Shown here: in pieces, positions 17,938 to 26,058 of the stretch
Position numbering within the stretch: the first letter of the stretch is position 1
Layout: the number at the start of each line of letters is the position of its first letter
Source of the DNA: a virus
DNA length: 26,391 bases
IMG/VR virus record: IMGVR_UViG_3300021517_000018
Span: 1-26,391 of that record
Direction: 5' to 3' (one strand)
The notes under the pieces: model-generated
Told to the model about the DNA's origin: nothing
What the model saw: only the letters and a program-made list of their open reading frames with translations
Databases searched by the model: none
Made by a program: the position numbers and the translations under genes

Positions 17938-19419
17938 ATGCGGCTGTCCCGAATCGAGAAGATGCGGCTGGAGTCTCAGCCGGTGCTCACTGCGCAGCAG
18001 CTCAGCTCCTTGGAGGAGCTGGCTGCGCAGATGATGGGTGGACCCCTCCACAAGACGCAGAGCGAGTACATCTTCTATGACGACAAGGTGAGCTGGCTGA
18101 CCGGGCCTATCGGCACCGGCAAGACCGCCGCCGCAGTCGCGCGGATGACGATTCCCGCGCTGTGCTTGCCCGGCAGCTCGTGGTTCGTCGGGCGCGCGGT
18201 GAAGTGGACGCTCGAAGAGACGACCCTGAAGGAGTACCTCTCCATCTGGTCTAGGTTGGGTCCGGGGCTCATCGTCGACAAGCAAGAGAGCCCCATCATC
18301 AAGTATTGGCTCGCGCCGGCTGTGCCCTCACCGGACGACGGCAAGGCTGAGCCGGTTGAATTCATCTTCCACAGCATTGACGACCTGGAGAAGCTCGGCG
18401 GCACGGCGTTCACCGGAGTGGAGGTGGACGAAGCGAACGAGATTACCCAGCAGCAGGCTGCGACGCTGGACGCGCGTCTCCGCAAGCGCCTGCGGTGGCA
18501 AAAGCAGCCGGTCGGACCCTTCTACCTGAACTTCGTGAGCAACCCGGTGCGCCGCTCGCATTGGCTGCACAAGATGTTCTGCGGCGAGGAAGACTGTGAC
18601 CCGGTGCCCTGGGGACGGAAGTTCCTCGCGGACAAGAAGGAGAACGAGGCGAACCTCCCGCCCGGCTACTACGAGGACCGCGCCAAGGGCATGACACCGG
18701 AGATGAAGCTGCGCTTCATCGAGGGGCAGTGCGGCCCGGACCCGGCAGGCGAGGGTGTGTTCGTGCAGGAATGGGATAACAACCTGCACGTACGCGACGG
18801 GCTCGCGAAGAACTACACGCGTGGCTTGGGAGGCATTCGCGGGTGGGACTTCGGGCGGCGGCGTCCCGCGTGCGTTATCGCGCAGAAGCAGCGCAATGGG
18901 CAGGTGTGGCGTCTGGCGGCGCAGATGGGCAACAACGAATCGCTGGAGAACTTCGGGCGCAAGATTCTGGCGCGGTGTGGAGAGCAGTTCCCGGGCATCA
19001 CGTCTTGGACGGACTTCTGCGACCCTCACGGCGACGCGAAGCGAGACGTGTCCGAGCAGACCAGCCTCGACGTGCTGCGCAGCTTGGGTGTCAATCCGCG
19101 CTCGCGGCACCACAGCATCGCGACGCGGTTGGAGCTGATGAGCAAGGGGCTGACGACTCTCGTCGACAAGAAGCCGCGCAGTCTCTACGACCGTACGAAC
19201 TGCGGTCTTTTGATTGAAGGTTACGGCGGTGGTTACTGCTGGCCCCCGGCGAGCCCTACGACCGGTGCAATCAAGGACAAACCGCTCGCAGATGGGTGGT
19301 ATGAACACCCGATGGACGCTGACGGATACATTGAAGTTGGGCTTGCAGGACCGCTCGTGGATACTTCGAAGTTTCCGACGAAGCTGCACAAAGTGCGGAA
19401 CCCGTACACGGGCCGCTGA
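17938..19419 (+). CDS. terL: terminase large subunit
   Basis: Encodes 493 residues. The ATPase half has Walker A GPIGTGKT (56-63), Walker B strand VEVDEANE (161-168, D164, E165) and a coupling motif around NFVSNP (198-203). The nuclease half carries RGWDFG (D304) and FCDPHGD (D362, D366), acidic residues expected in the RuvC-like fold. The C-terminal GYGGGYCWPP and YEHPMDADGY segments are typical of the terminase tail. It drives ATP-dependent packaging into the prohead and cuts DNA. No ribosome site precedes ATG at 17938; ATG at 17962 with GAGAAG is an alternative. Confidence 0.9.
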   Translation: MRLSRIEKMRLESQPVLTAQQLSSLEELAAQMMGGPLHKTQSEYIFYDDKVSWLTGPIGTGKTAAAVARMTIPALCLPGSSWFVGRAVKWTLEETTLKEYLSIWSRLGPGLIVDKQESPIIKYWLAPAVPSPDDGKAEPVEFIFHSIDDLEKLGGTAFTGVEVDEANEITQQQAATLDARLRKRLRWQKQPVGPFYLNFVSNPVRRSHWLHKMFCGEEDCDPVPWGRKFLADKKENEANLPPGYYEDRAKGMTPEMKLRFIEGQCGPDPAGEGVFVQEWDNNLHVRDGLAKNYTRGLGGIRGWDFGRRRPACVIAQKQRNGQVWRLAAQMGNNESLENFGRKILARCGEQFPGITSWTDFCDPHGDAKRDVSEQTSLDVLRSLGVNPRSRHHSIATRLELMSKGLTTLVDKKPRSLYDRTNCGLLIEGYGGGYCWPPASPTTGAIKDKPLADGWYEHPMDADGYIEVGLAGPLVDTSKFPTKLHKVRNPYTGR

Positions 19420-19481
19420 GAAGTTGCACGTCGGCTCGACTCCACATAGCGTCAAGTCAACTCTTTTCGGAGGTGGTTCAC

Positions 19482-19910
19482 ATGGGTGTCACTGCAATCG
19501 CGAACGCGTTTCAGGACCAAGCGCAGCGCGACATTCTCAACCTGCTGTTCGACGAGCTGACCGCGGTGCGCAAGATGCTGGGTGCGGCCACGGGTGGCAC
19601 TGGCGCTGGCGCGCTCGTCGGGTCCGAGACGTACGACACGGCGAACCTCGTGGACGGGGCGGGTGCTACGTCGACCGGCGCGACTGTGACCGGCGCGGCG
19701 CTGGGTGACCTCGTGCTCGGCTCGATGAGCGTGGACGAGGCGGGCATCACCGTCACGCACTACGTGAGCGCTGCCGACACGTGCAAGACGCGCATCCAGA
19801 ACGAGAGCGGCGGTGCGGTGGACCTCGCGTCCGCGACCATTCGCTACCTCGTCATCCCGTCGCGCGCCGTCGCGCAGGCGCTGGCGGCGATGCTGCTGAC
19901 GAAGACGTAA
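19482..19910 (+). CDS. small structural-type beta-rich protein
   Basis: Encodes 142 residues, ATG at 19482 with CGGAGGTGG upstream (the apparent GTG start earlier lies in the ribosome site). After a helix (about residues 1-38) the rest is Gly/Ala/Thr-rich with beta strands: GDLVLGSMSVDEAGITVTHYV, then TCKTRIQNESGGAVDLASATIRYLVIPS. Such proteins are often small capsid-decoration or head proteins placed between terminase and portal. It is followed by a strong terminator, so it ends a transcript segment. Confidence 0.68.
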   Translation: MGVTAIANAFQDQAQRDILNLLFDELTAVRKMLGAATGGTGAGALVGSETYDTANLVDGAGATSTGATVTGAALGDLVLGSMSVDEAGITVTHYVSAADTCKTRIQNESGGAVDLASATIRYLVIPSRAVAQALAAMLLTKT

Positions 19911-19944
19911 GCGCTGAGCGATTCCCCCCTTCGCTCCGCAGCTT

Positions 19945-19989
19945 GAAGCCCCCGCGCGAACGGACAGCCGCGCGGGGGCTTCGCTTTTT
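19945..19989 (+). terminator. Rho-independent terminator
   Basis: GAAGCCCCCGCGCG and CGCGCGGGGGCTTC form a 14-bp stem around a 10-base loop, followed after GC by five T. It ends the transcript of the packaging genes ahead of the portal gene. Confidence 0.9.
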
Positions 19990-20006
19990 GAGGTACGGTG
20001 CTGGGT

Positions 20007-21977
20007 ATGGCCTACGGCGACCAGCAGAAGGCGGTGAAGAACTACGCTGAGAGCGAAGAAGTTCGCGCTCGCGTGAAGAAGGAAATCATCCCGCTCATGG
20101 ATGAGTGCCGGCAAAGCCGCTCACAGTTGAACTTTGACTGGGCGCGCTACCACAAGGCATGGAGCAAGGAGCACGAGTTTCAAGCCTACCAGGGCAAGTC
20201 CAACATCTACATACCGGCGACGAAGAAGGTCGTGGAGACGCTGGTCGCGCAGACCGTCGCAGCAACCTTCCCCGGCGACGAATTCTTTGCCGTGGAGCCC
20301 GAGCGCGACGAATACGGCGCGATGGCCGCTGACGTTCAGGTGCTGGAGCAGAACCGCGCTGAGGACGCGAAGATTCGCCAGCACGCCGAGGCGTACTACC
20401 GGCAGCTCTTTATGAAGGGGAATTCCCCCGCGCGCATTCACTGGAAGTCGAAGAACTACTCGACCGTGAAGCGGAAGAAGGCGGTGGAGAAGGAAGACGA
20501 GCTGTACGGCTTGCTGAAGAAGCCGGAGCTGGCGGTGGGCTACGAGGGTCCGTGCTTCACGCCCATCCCGGTGGAGAACTTCTATGCGTGGCCGGCGACG
20601 GCGAACAGCTTGGAGGACGCTGACGGCGTCTTCGAGGACTTCACGAGCACGAAGCGCGACCTGATGCGGAAGGCGGCGCAGGGCGTGTACGTGAAGTCAG
20701 AGTGTGAAGCCGCTGGCTCCGCGGTGAACCCTGAGAAGGAGATGGCGGACCAAGCTCGCCTCGCGTCGCAGGGCATCAGCCCGCCGCAGGCGGAGCAGAC
20801 CACGGTCAAGTACGTGGATTGCTCGCACGTCTTCTGCGAATTCGACCCGGATGCGAAGGAAGAGGAGGCGGAGAAAAACCCGCGCCCCTTCTGCATCACA
20901 GTGACGAAGGATGGGAAGGTTCTGCGCGTGGTGGAAGCGCACTACACGAGCCCGGGCGCGTGTCACCCGTACGTGCTCGGACGACTCGGGCAAATCGTCG
21001 GGCGGCTCTGGGGCAGCGGCACGGTCGAGGACATCTATCCTCTTCAGCTCCTGCTGAACGACCAAGTGAATCAGGCGATGGACATCGCGACTTGGGTTCT
21101 GAACCCGGGCATCGTGAGCAACCCGAACGTGCTGATGACCGCGGTGACCGAATTCGAGCCCGGCTTCCAGGTGCTCGCGACGGACATCAACAACGCGTTG
21201 AAGGAGTTTCGCCCGCCGCAGGAGATGATTCAGAGCAGCGCCGTGCTGATGACGCAGACGCAGAGCTGGCTGAACGACTTCGGCATGGCTCCTCCGGTGC
21301 TGCAAGGTGGAAGCGCTCCGGGCCGCGCGTTCCGCACGGCGACCGGCATCGGCACTGCGCAGAAGAACGCGGAGACGCCGCTCCAGCAAATCGTGCGGTC
21401 GCAGGAGACCGACACGTGGCAGCCGACGATGAAGCGCTTCTGGGGTCTCGACCAAGTCTTCGCGAAGGACCCGGTGGTCATCTCCGCAGGGGGTCCGTTC
21501 GCGCTGGCGGCGAAGAAGACCATCAATCCGATGTCGCTGTACGGCGACTATCGCTTCCGATGGAACGCCTCCACGCAGTTGATGAACGTGCAGGTTCGCG
21601 GGCAGCAAATCATGCAGGCGTTGCAGGTGCTGGGGAATCCGCAGACGATGCAGGCGCTGATGCAGTTCGGCGTGCGTGTGAACCTGATGCCGCTGATTCA
21701 GCGGCTGCTCCGCGACGTGTTCGGCTTCCGCGACACGGACAAGATTCTCGTGCAGAGTCCGCAGCAGCCGCCGATGCCGGGCATGCCTCCGCCGCAGCCC
21801 GGCGCGGAGCCGCAGCAGCCGGTGCAGGACCCCGGCAGCTTGAACGGCGCGCAGCCGGGTCTAGACCCGAGCGGTGCGTTCGGAGCTGTGCGGCAGGAGG
21901 CGAATCTCCTCGCTGCCGGCGAGGGCGAGAACAACCTGCCCGGCGAGGAAGAGGAGCCCGACCCGTTCCTCAGTTGA
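20007..21977 (+). CDS. portal / head-tail connector protein
   Basis: Encodes 656 residues from ATG at 20007 (MAYGDQQKAVKNYAESEEVR); a GTG at 19998 is an alternative with GAGG closer. The long helical/beta mix, position between terminase and scaffold, the region FNNDQVNQAMD-like (LLNDQVNQAMDIATWVL), and the Pro/Gln-rich C-terminus (QQPPMPGMPPPQPGAE) fit large portal proteins of podoviruses that form the dodecameric ring through which DNA passes. No sharp enzymatic motif exists for portals, so the call depends on gene order and size. No close ribosome site spacing decides the start. Confidence 0.8.
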   Translation: MAYGDQQKAVKNYAESEEVRARVKKEIIPLMDECRQSRSQLNFDWARYHKAWSKEHEFQAYQGKSNIYIPATKKVVETLVAQTVAATFPGDEFFAVEPERDEYGAMAADVQVLEQNRAEDAKIRQHAEAYYRQLFMKGNSPARIHWKSKNYSTVKRKKAVEKEDELYGLLKKPELAVGYEGPCFTPIPVENFYAWPATANSLEDADGVFEDFTSTKRDLMRKAAQGVYVKSECEAAGSAVNPEKEMADQARLASQGISPPQAEQTTVKYVDCSHVFCEFDPDAKEEEAEKNPRPFCITVTKDGKVLRVVEAHYTSPGACHPYVLGRLGQIVGRLWGSGTVEDIYPLQLLLNDQVNQAMDIATWVLNPGIVSNPNVLMTAVTEFEPGFQVLATDINNALKEFRPPQEMIQSSAVLMTQTQSWLNDFGMAPPVLQGGSAPGRAFRTATGIGTAQKNAETPLQQIVRSQETDTWQPTMKRFWGLDQVFAKDPVVISAGGPFALAAKKTINPMSLYGDYRFRWNASTQLMNVQVRGQQIMQALQVLGNPQTMQALMQFGVRVNLMPLIQRLLRDVFGFRDTDKILVQSPQQPPMPGMPPPQPGAEPQQPVQDPGSLNGAQPGLDPSGAFGAVRQEANLLAAGEGENNLPGEEEEPDPFLS

Positions 21978-22010
21978 CCACGGGAGTAGTGGTGGGCGAA
22001 GCTGCGCCGC

Positions 22011-22403
22011 ATGACAGGGAAAATCGAAGGGCTTCCAGACGACTTGCTGACTGCTCCCCCCGACAAGCGGCAGACGTCGCTTGAAGCGGCGATTGAGCAG
22101 GTGGACAAGGTTGACTTCTCCACGAAGGAGAAGCGCGCCGAGCTGAAGCGCCACATCACCACGCTGCGCGACTCCGTGGTTTGGAGCGTGTTCCGCGCGC
22201 AGCTCATCGAAGCGGAAGCTCAAATCGAAGCGTTCATCCGAGACAGTTCGAGCCCCAACGAGCTGCTGAAGTGGAGCGGCGAGCTGAAGATGGCGCGGAA
22301 GATGAGAGAATGGCCGGAGCTGACGTTGAAGCGAATCGCCATGATGGACGCGCAGGAAGAGAAGAAAACCAACAAGGAGAAGACCGATGCCGAACGAAAA
22401 TAA
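22011..22403 (+). CDS. hypothetical helical protein between portal and scaffold
   Basis: Encodes 130 residues. Mostly helical and charged (EAAIEQVDKVDFSTKEKRAE, LKRHITTLRDSVVWSVFRAQ, ELTLKRIAMMDAQEEKKTN). It overlaps the scaffold gene by 17 bases. Position suggests a minor head or assembly factor. The ribosome site is weak, so coupling from the portal gene is possible. Confidence 0.72.
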   Translation: MTGKIEGLPDDLLTAPPDKRQTSLEAAIEQVDKVDFSTKEKRAELKRHITTLRDSVVWSVFRAQLIEAEAQIEAFIRDSSSPNELLKWSGELKMARKMREWPELTLKRIAMMDAQEEKKTNKEKTDAERK

Positions 22404-23121
22404 CCAGAACCCGCCCGGAGTCTCGGACCTGCCGACTGGGCAGCAGCCCCCCGCTCAGCAGCCGCCCGCGGGTGGCGACCTCGCCGCTCGCCTCGCTGCG
22501 ATGGAGCAGCGGGAGAAGGAGTGGCAGGCGAAGGAAGGCCAGTACATCGAGGCGCTGAACAAGCTCGCGGAGCGCGTGCAGGCGACCGACAACGACGGCG
22601 GGCGGAACCAGCGCGAGGAAGCGCCGCCCGACTTCGACCCGGAGACGAACGCCATCCTCGAACGGCGCGTGAGCGAGCGGCTGACGCCGCTGGAGGAGCG
22701 CCTCGCGGCGCAGCACGACCAGCTCGACCAGATGCTGTTCATGCAGCAGGCGGCGGCTGCCGGCGTTTCGCCCCAGGAGGTCGCGGAGGCGGAGTCGCAG
22801 TTCCAAGCGTGGCAGGCCAGCGGCCTGCGCACGGTCGTGGTCGACCCGCGGACGAAGCGGCGCGTCGAGAAGGTTCCGACGCGTGCTGAAGCGCTGAAGT
22901 TCGTGCTCGGCGGAGGAGTCTTCGGTGCGCGCATGAAGGAAGCGCCGCAGAAGCAGGTGCAGGCGCTCCGGCAGCAGCTCCTCGGCACCGCCGCGTTCGA
23001 GAACCCCGCCGCGGGGTATCGCCCGCCCAACACCGGGCTCAACTTCGAGGAAGTCGAGCAGAAGCCGCTGGACGAGCGCATCAAGCTGCGCGAGGCGGCT
23101 CTCGACAAGACCGGTTTCTGA
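22387..23121 (+). CDS. scaffold protein
   Basis: Encodes 244 residues, ATG with AAGGAGAAGACC upstream. It is Gln/Glu/Ala-rich with long helices, a Pro/Gln-rich N-terminus (QQPPAQQPPAGGDL) and a C-terminal basic segment (IKLREAALDKTGF), the usual composition of phage scaffolds that guide capsid assembly. It lies between portal and major capsid and is followed by a terminator. There is no sequence motif for scaffold, so the assignment is by position and composition. Confidence 0.78.
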   Translation: MPNENNQNPPGVSDLPTGQQPPAQQPPAGGDLAARLAAMEQREKEWQAKEGQYIEALNKLAERVQATDNDGGRNQREEAPPDFDPETNAILERRVSERLTPLEERLAAQHDQLDQMLFMQQAAAAGVSPQEVAEAESQFQAWQASGLRTVVVDPRTKRRVEKVPTRAEALKFVLGGGVFGARMKEAPQKQVQALRQQLLGTAAFENPAAGYRPPNTGLNFEEVEQKPLDERIKLREAALDKTGF

Positions 23122-23167
23122 AGTTCGGCGGTCAAACCCAGCAACGCTGGCTAGAACTGAGACCGAG

Positions 23168-23210
23168 CGAAGGGCGGCGAGATTAGACACCTCGCCGCCC
23201 TTCGTGTTTC
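23168..23210 (+). terminator. Rho-independent terminator
   Basis: CGAAGGGCGGCGAG and CTCGCCGCCCTTCG form a 14-bp stem with a 9-base loop, followed by TGTTTC. It separates scaffold from capsid. In the 99 bases that follow no clear promoter was seen, so capsid expression may rely on read-through or an unrecognised promoter. Confidence 0.8.
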
Positions 23211-23309
23211 TGGCGCACGCTGACGCGGGAAAGAGCCGCACCGACCTTTACACGCGTCAGAGGAGCTGCTTAGGCTTCTCCGCAACTCTTTCCCCCGGAG
23301 CATCGCGCC

Positions 23310-24578
23310 ATGCCGAATCTCTCTACTGTCTTCACGAACGACCAGAACCGCTGGGTGGGCGACAAGCTCATCAGCCGCTCGATGCTCATCCACAAGTTCC
23401 CTCAGCTCTGCGAGGACGTGGAGCTGGAGGACGGCAACGGGAAGACGGCGAACTTCATCCTGTACAACCGGACGGACATCCCCCAGACGCCGCTCTCGGA
23501 AGGCGTGACGCCGGTCGAGACTCCGATGACCATCAGCACGGTCTCCGTGACGATGGACCAGTGGGGTCTCTACATCACGCTCACCGACGTGGGTCTGTTC
23601 ACCACGAAGCACCCGCTGCTGAACGCCGCCATCGAGCTGCTGGCCGACGCCATCGCGCGCGTGCAGGACTACACGATTGCCGACGTGTTCAACTTCGGCA
23701 GCACGAACAAGCAGTTCTGGGACGGCACTCGCGCCGACCGTTCCGCCATCACGGCGACCGACGTGTTCAAGAAGGAGGTCTTCCTGAAGGCGGCGGTGAC
23801 GCTCCGCAACAGCGGTGCGGGCGAGCGGAACGGCGACTTCTTCATCGCCGTGTGCGACCCGAACGTCGAAGCCGACATCGTGAACGAGACGAACGGCTCC
23901 TCGTTCACCGGGTACTCGCTGCTCCAATCGCACAGCGGCAAGGTCGAGAAGGTCGAGAAGGGCACCGCGGGTGCGTGGCTCGGCTTCCAAATCATCCGCA
24001 CGAACTTCATCCCGGTGTTCACGCGCATCACCACCGTGACCTCCGCGAACTTCGTCGGCGGCACGGGCGGCGCGCTCGCCTCCAGCACGAACCACTTCAT
24101 CAAGGTCGTGCGCCGCTCGAAGCAGCGCGGCTTCGGGGAGGGCATGACGGTCGAAATCACGAAGGCGACCGGCGCGGGCGAGACGCGGCTGACGTTCACC
24201 GCGCCCTCGACCTCGGGCTTCTCCTACGACGTGTACATCGGCACGACGACCGGTGACTCGAACCTGCGCCTGTACGTGCAGGGCGTCGACCCGAGCGGCG
24301 TCGTGAACATCGACTCCGTGCCGACCAGCGGCGACGTGGCTCCGACGACGCCCGCCTCGGGCGTCTCCGTCCACCCCATCTACATGATGGGCAAGGAGGC
24401 GGCGAACTGGGTGAAGGCGAGTCCGCTGACGCAGAAGGGTCTCGTCACGCAGCCCAGCCCGAGCGACTCCGACCCGCTCGTTCAGCGCCGCAAGGTGGGC
24501 TCGAAGTACATGGCGAAGGCGGGCATTCGCCGGCAGGCCGCGCTGCTCATCGTGGAGCTGGCGTCGAACTTCAACTGA
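23310..24578 (+). CDS. major capsid protein, N4-gp56 family
   Basis: Encodes 422 residues, CGGAG 9 bases before ATG. The segment TPLSEGVTPVETPMT (60-74), then STVSVTMDQWGLYITLTDVG (76-95) and HPLLNAAIELLADAI (101-115) is the recognised N4-gp56 capsid signature, and GKEAANWVK plus a C-terminal MAKAGIRRQAALLIVELASNF fits the family end. Residues 240-350 are a Gly/Thr-rich beta segment (SYDVYIGTTTGDSNLRLYVQG), likely an inserted surface domain. It forms the icosahedral shell together with the scaffold. Confidence 0.9.
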   Translation: MPNLSTVFTNDQNRWVGDKLISRSMLIHKFPQLCEDVELEDGNGKTANFILYNRTDIPQTPLSEGVTPVETPMTISTVSVTMDQWGLYITLTDVGLFTTKHPLLNAAIELLADAIARVQDYTIADVFNFGSTNKQFWDGTRADRSAITATDVFKKEVFLKAAVTLRNSGAGERNGDFFIAVCDPNVEADIVNETNGSSFTGYSLLQSHSGKVEKVEKGTAGAWLGFQIIRTNFIPVFTRITTVTSANFVGGTGGALASSTNHFIKVVRRSKQRGFGEGMTVEITKATGAGETRLTFTAPSTSGFSYDVYIGTTTGDSNLRLYVQGVDPSGVVNIDSVPTSGDVAPTTPASGVSVHPIYMMGKEAANWVKASPLTQKGLVTQPSPSDSDPLVQRRKVGSKYMAKAGIRRQAALLIVELASNFN

Positions 24579-24585
24579 ACATAGA

Positions 24586-24608
24586 GCACTCACCACCCTG
24601 TTGAGTGC
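24586..24608. other. short hairpin preceding the capsid terminator
   Basis: GCACTCA and TGAGTGC pair (7-bp stem, 9-base loop) just before the main terminator at 24616. It may add stability to the capsid mRNA end. Confidence 0.45.
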
Positions 24609-24615
24609 GCGTGGG

Positions 24616-24655
24616 CGAACGCCCGGCATCGAAAGGTGCCGGGCGTTCGTTTTTT
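24616..24655 (+). terminator. Rho-independent terminator
   Basis: CGAACGCCCGGCA and TGCCGGGCGTTCG form a 13-bp stem with an 8-base loop, followed by six T: the textbook form. It ends capsid transcription. Confidence 0.93.
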
Positions 24656-24702
24656 GGGTAGCGTGGCCGCTCACTCACGCAGCGCTTCACAGGAGGAAGC
24701 AC

Positions 24703-25305
24703 ATGGGCATGTTTGGAGAGAAGAACAAGAAGTCTGGCGACTCGGCACGGCAGGATGAGGAGAAGGCGCGCGCGCAGGACCAGCGCGCTGGTGACGAGGC
24801 GGCGGTGGACAAGAACGCGCAGCTCCCCGCGCTGGTGGAGGGGGCGGTCGACCGCGCGAAGGAGGCGGGCGCGAGCGAGGAGCGCGTGAAGTTCCTCGAA
24901 GCGCAGCTCGAAAAGCTGACGCGGGTGGTGGAGAGCCTCCAGAACCAGCGGGAGACGGACGGCAAGCTCAACAAGGGCGTGCGCCCCGAAGACCTGCTCC
25001 CGAAGTACGTGCAGTGCGGCACGTGCGGCCAGTACCTCAAGGTCTGCAACGGCAAGCACGTCAACGCGCGCGTGCTCCCGTGGGCGAGCGAGAACATGGA
25101 GGGCTTCAACGGCATCCAGCGCAACGGGGTGAACTACTTCGGCGTCTGCGTTGTGCCGGCCGCGATGTATCAGAACATCATGTGCGGCGTCGCGAACTAC
25201 GAGACGATGAAGCGGAAGTCGCGCTTCGACCTCGGCAAGATTCGCGGCTGGGACAAGGAAGTGCGGATGGCGGAGGCTCAGGGCTTCACGCTGACGCCAA
25301 ACTAA
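24703..25305 (+). CDS. coiled-coil and Cys-motif protein downstream of capsid
   Basis: Encodes 200 residues, with a perfect AGGAGGAAGC before ATG. Residues 1-75 are charged and helical with a coiled-coil (SEERVKFLEAQLEKLTRVVE). Near residues 104-117 there is CGTCGQYLKVCNGKH (C-x2-C...C...H), a possible zinc-binding site, followed by a more hydrophobic C-terminal region. Position and the strong ribosome site suggest a structural or assembly protein; no named family. Confidence 0.75.
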   Translation: MGMFGEKNKKSGDSARQDEEKARAQDQRAGDEAAVDKNAQLPALVEGAVDRAKEAGASEERVKFLEAQLEKLTRVVESLQNQRETDGKLNKGVRPEDLLPKYVQCGTCGQYLKVCNGKHVNARVLPWASENMEGFNGIQRNGVNYFGVCVVPAAMYQNIMCGVANYETMKRKSRFDLGKIRGWDKEVRMAEAQGFTLTPN

Positions 25306-25317
25306 CTGGAGGACACG

Positions 25318-26049
25318 ATGGGCACCTTGACGCACGCGGAGCTGGTCACGGAGGCGCTGGAGCTGGCCGGCAACACCGGGCTCACTGCGCGTGCGCAGGT
25401 GTGGCTCGGGTTGGTCCTTCGGCACCTCAACGAGAAGTTCTCGTTCCCCCAGCTCGCGAACCTGAAGGCGGTCAAGGTCGTGACGGCGGGGACGAGCAGC
25501 TTCAGCGTCGGGCGAGACGCGAGCGCAGATGTGCTCGCGTCCGTGCAGGTGAACGGCATCGACCGTATCCTGATGGCGGCGAACGATGAGCTGGACTCGG
25601 AGTGGGAAGACCTCATCATCGAGTACATGCCGCGAGTCTCAGGCGTGGCGACCGGGCTCGCAGCCTCGTCGGGGCGTCCACGCGTGGCGATTGTCGAGAC
25701 GGACAATCAGGCGAACTTCGACGTGACGCTCGCACCGTACCCGGACGAAAGCTATCGGCTGCTCATCATCGCCAACTCGCTGGGGCTGAATCAGGCGACG
25801 TACAGCGCCGCAGTCGTGAATCCGTACCCGGATGACCTGACGGTGTTGCAGGGCATCTACGCTCTCGCGCTGAAGCATCAGCAGGACGAGCGAGCGCGCG
25901 AGGAGTGGGAGAAGTTCGAGGACATGGCGAAGAAGGACCGCGTGAGGTACGGCAACATGAATCACGCGAATTCGAAGGTGACGCTCGGGGGGCCGCACAA
26001 GCGGCGCAACCCTCGCGACCGCGGCCCGGGGTGGATGGGTCCGGTTTAA
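25318..26049 (+). CDS. head-tail adaptor / tail tubular-like protein
   Basis: Encodes 243 residues, CTGGAGGACACG before ATG. Helical N-terminus (LTHAELVTEALELAGNTGLT), a beta domain (VVTAGTSSFSVGRDAS, DVTLAPYPDESYRLLIIANS) and a long helical C-terminus (EEWEKFEDMAKKDRVRYG): the helix-beta-helix layout of podovirus connector or adaptor proteins (for example T7 gp11 or P22 gp4 type). The call is from gene order and shape rather than a motif. Confidence 0.65.
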   Translation: MGTLTHAELVTEALELAGNTGLTARAQVWLGLVLRHLNEKFSFPQLANLKAVKVVTAGTSSFSVGRDASADVLASVQVNGIDRILMAANDELDSEWEDLIIEYMPRVSGVATGLAASSGRPRVAIVETDNQANFDVTLAPYPDESYRLLIIANSLGLNQATYSAAVVNPYPDDLTVLQGIYALALKHQQDERAREEWEKFEDMAKKDRVRYGNMNHANSKVTLGGPHKRRNPRDRGPGWMGPV

Positions 26050-26058
26050 GGAGACGCC

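Noticed and set aside
21970-22010. TTGACC near the end of the portal gene as a promoter
   Set aside because: No acceptable -10 at 16-18 bases and the spacing overlaps a likely read-through segment.
20819-22084. 421-codon frame overlapping the portal gene
   Set aside because: Composition is Arg/Ala/Gly shadow in the +1 frame, with no start signal; the portal frame is continuous.
23211-23309. Promoter for the capsid gene
   Set aside because: CTGACG and TTTACA are 21 bases apart; no pair with proper spacing.
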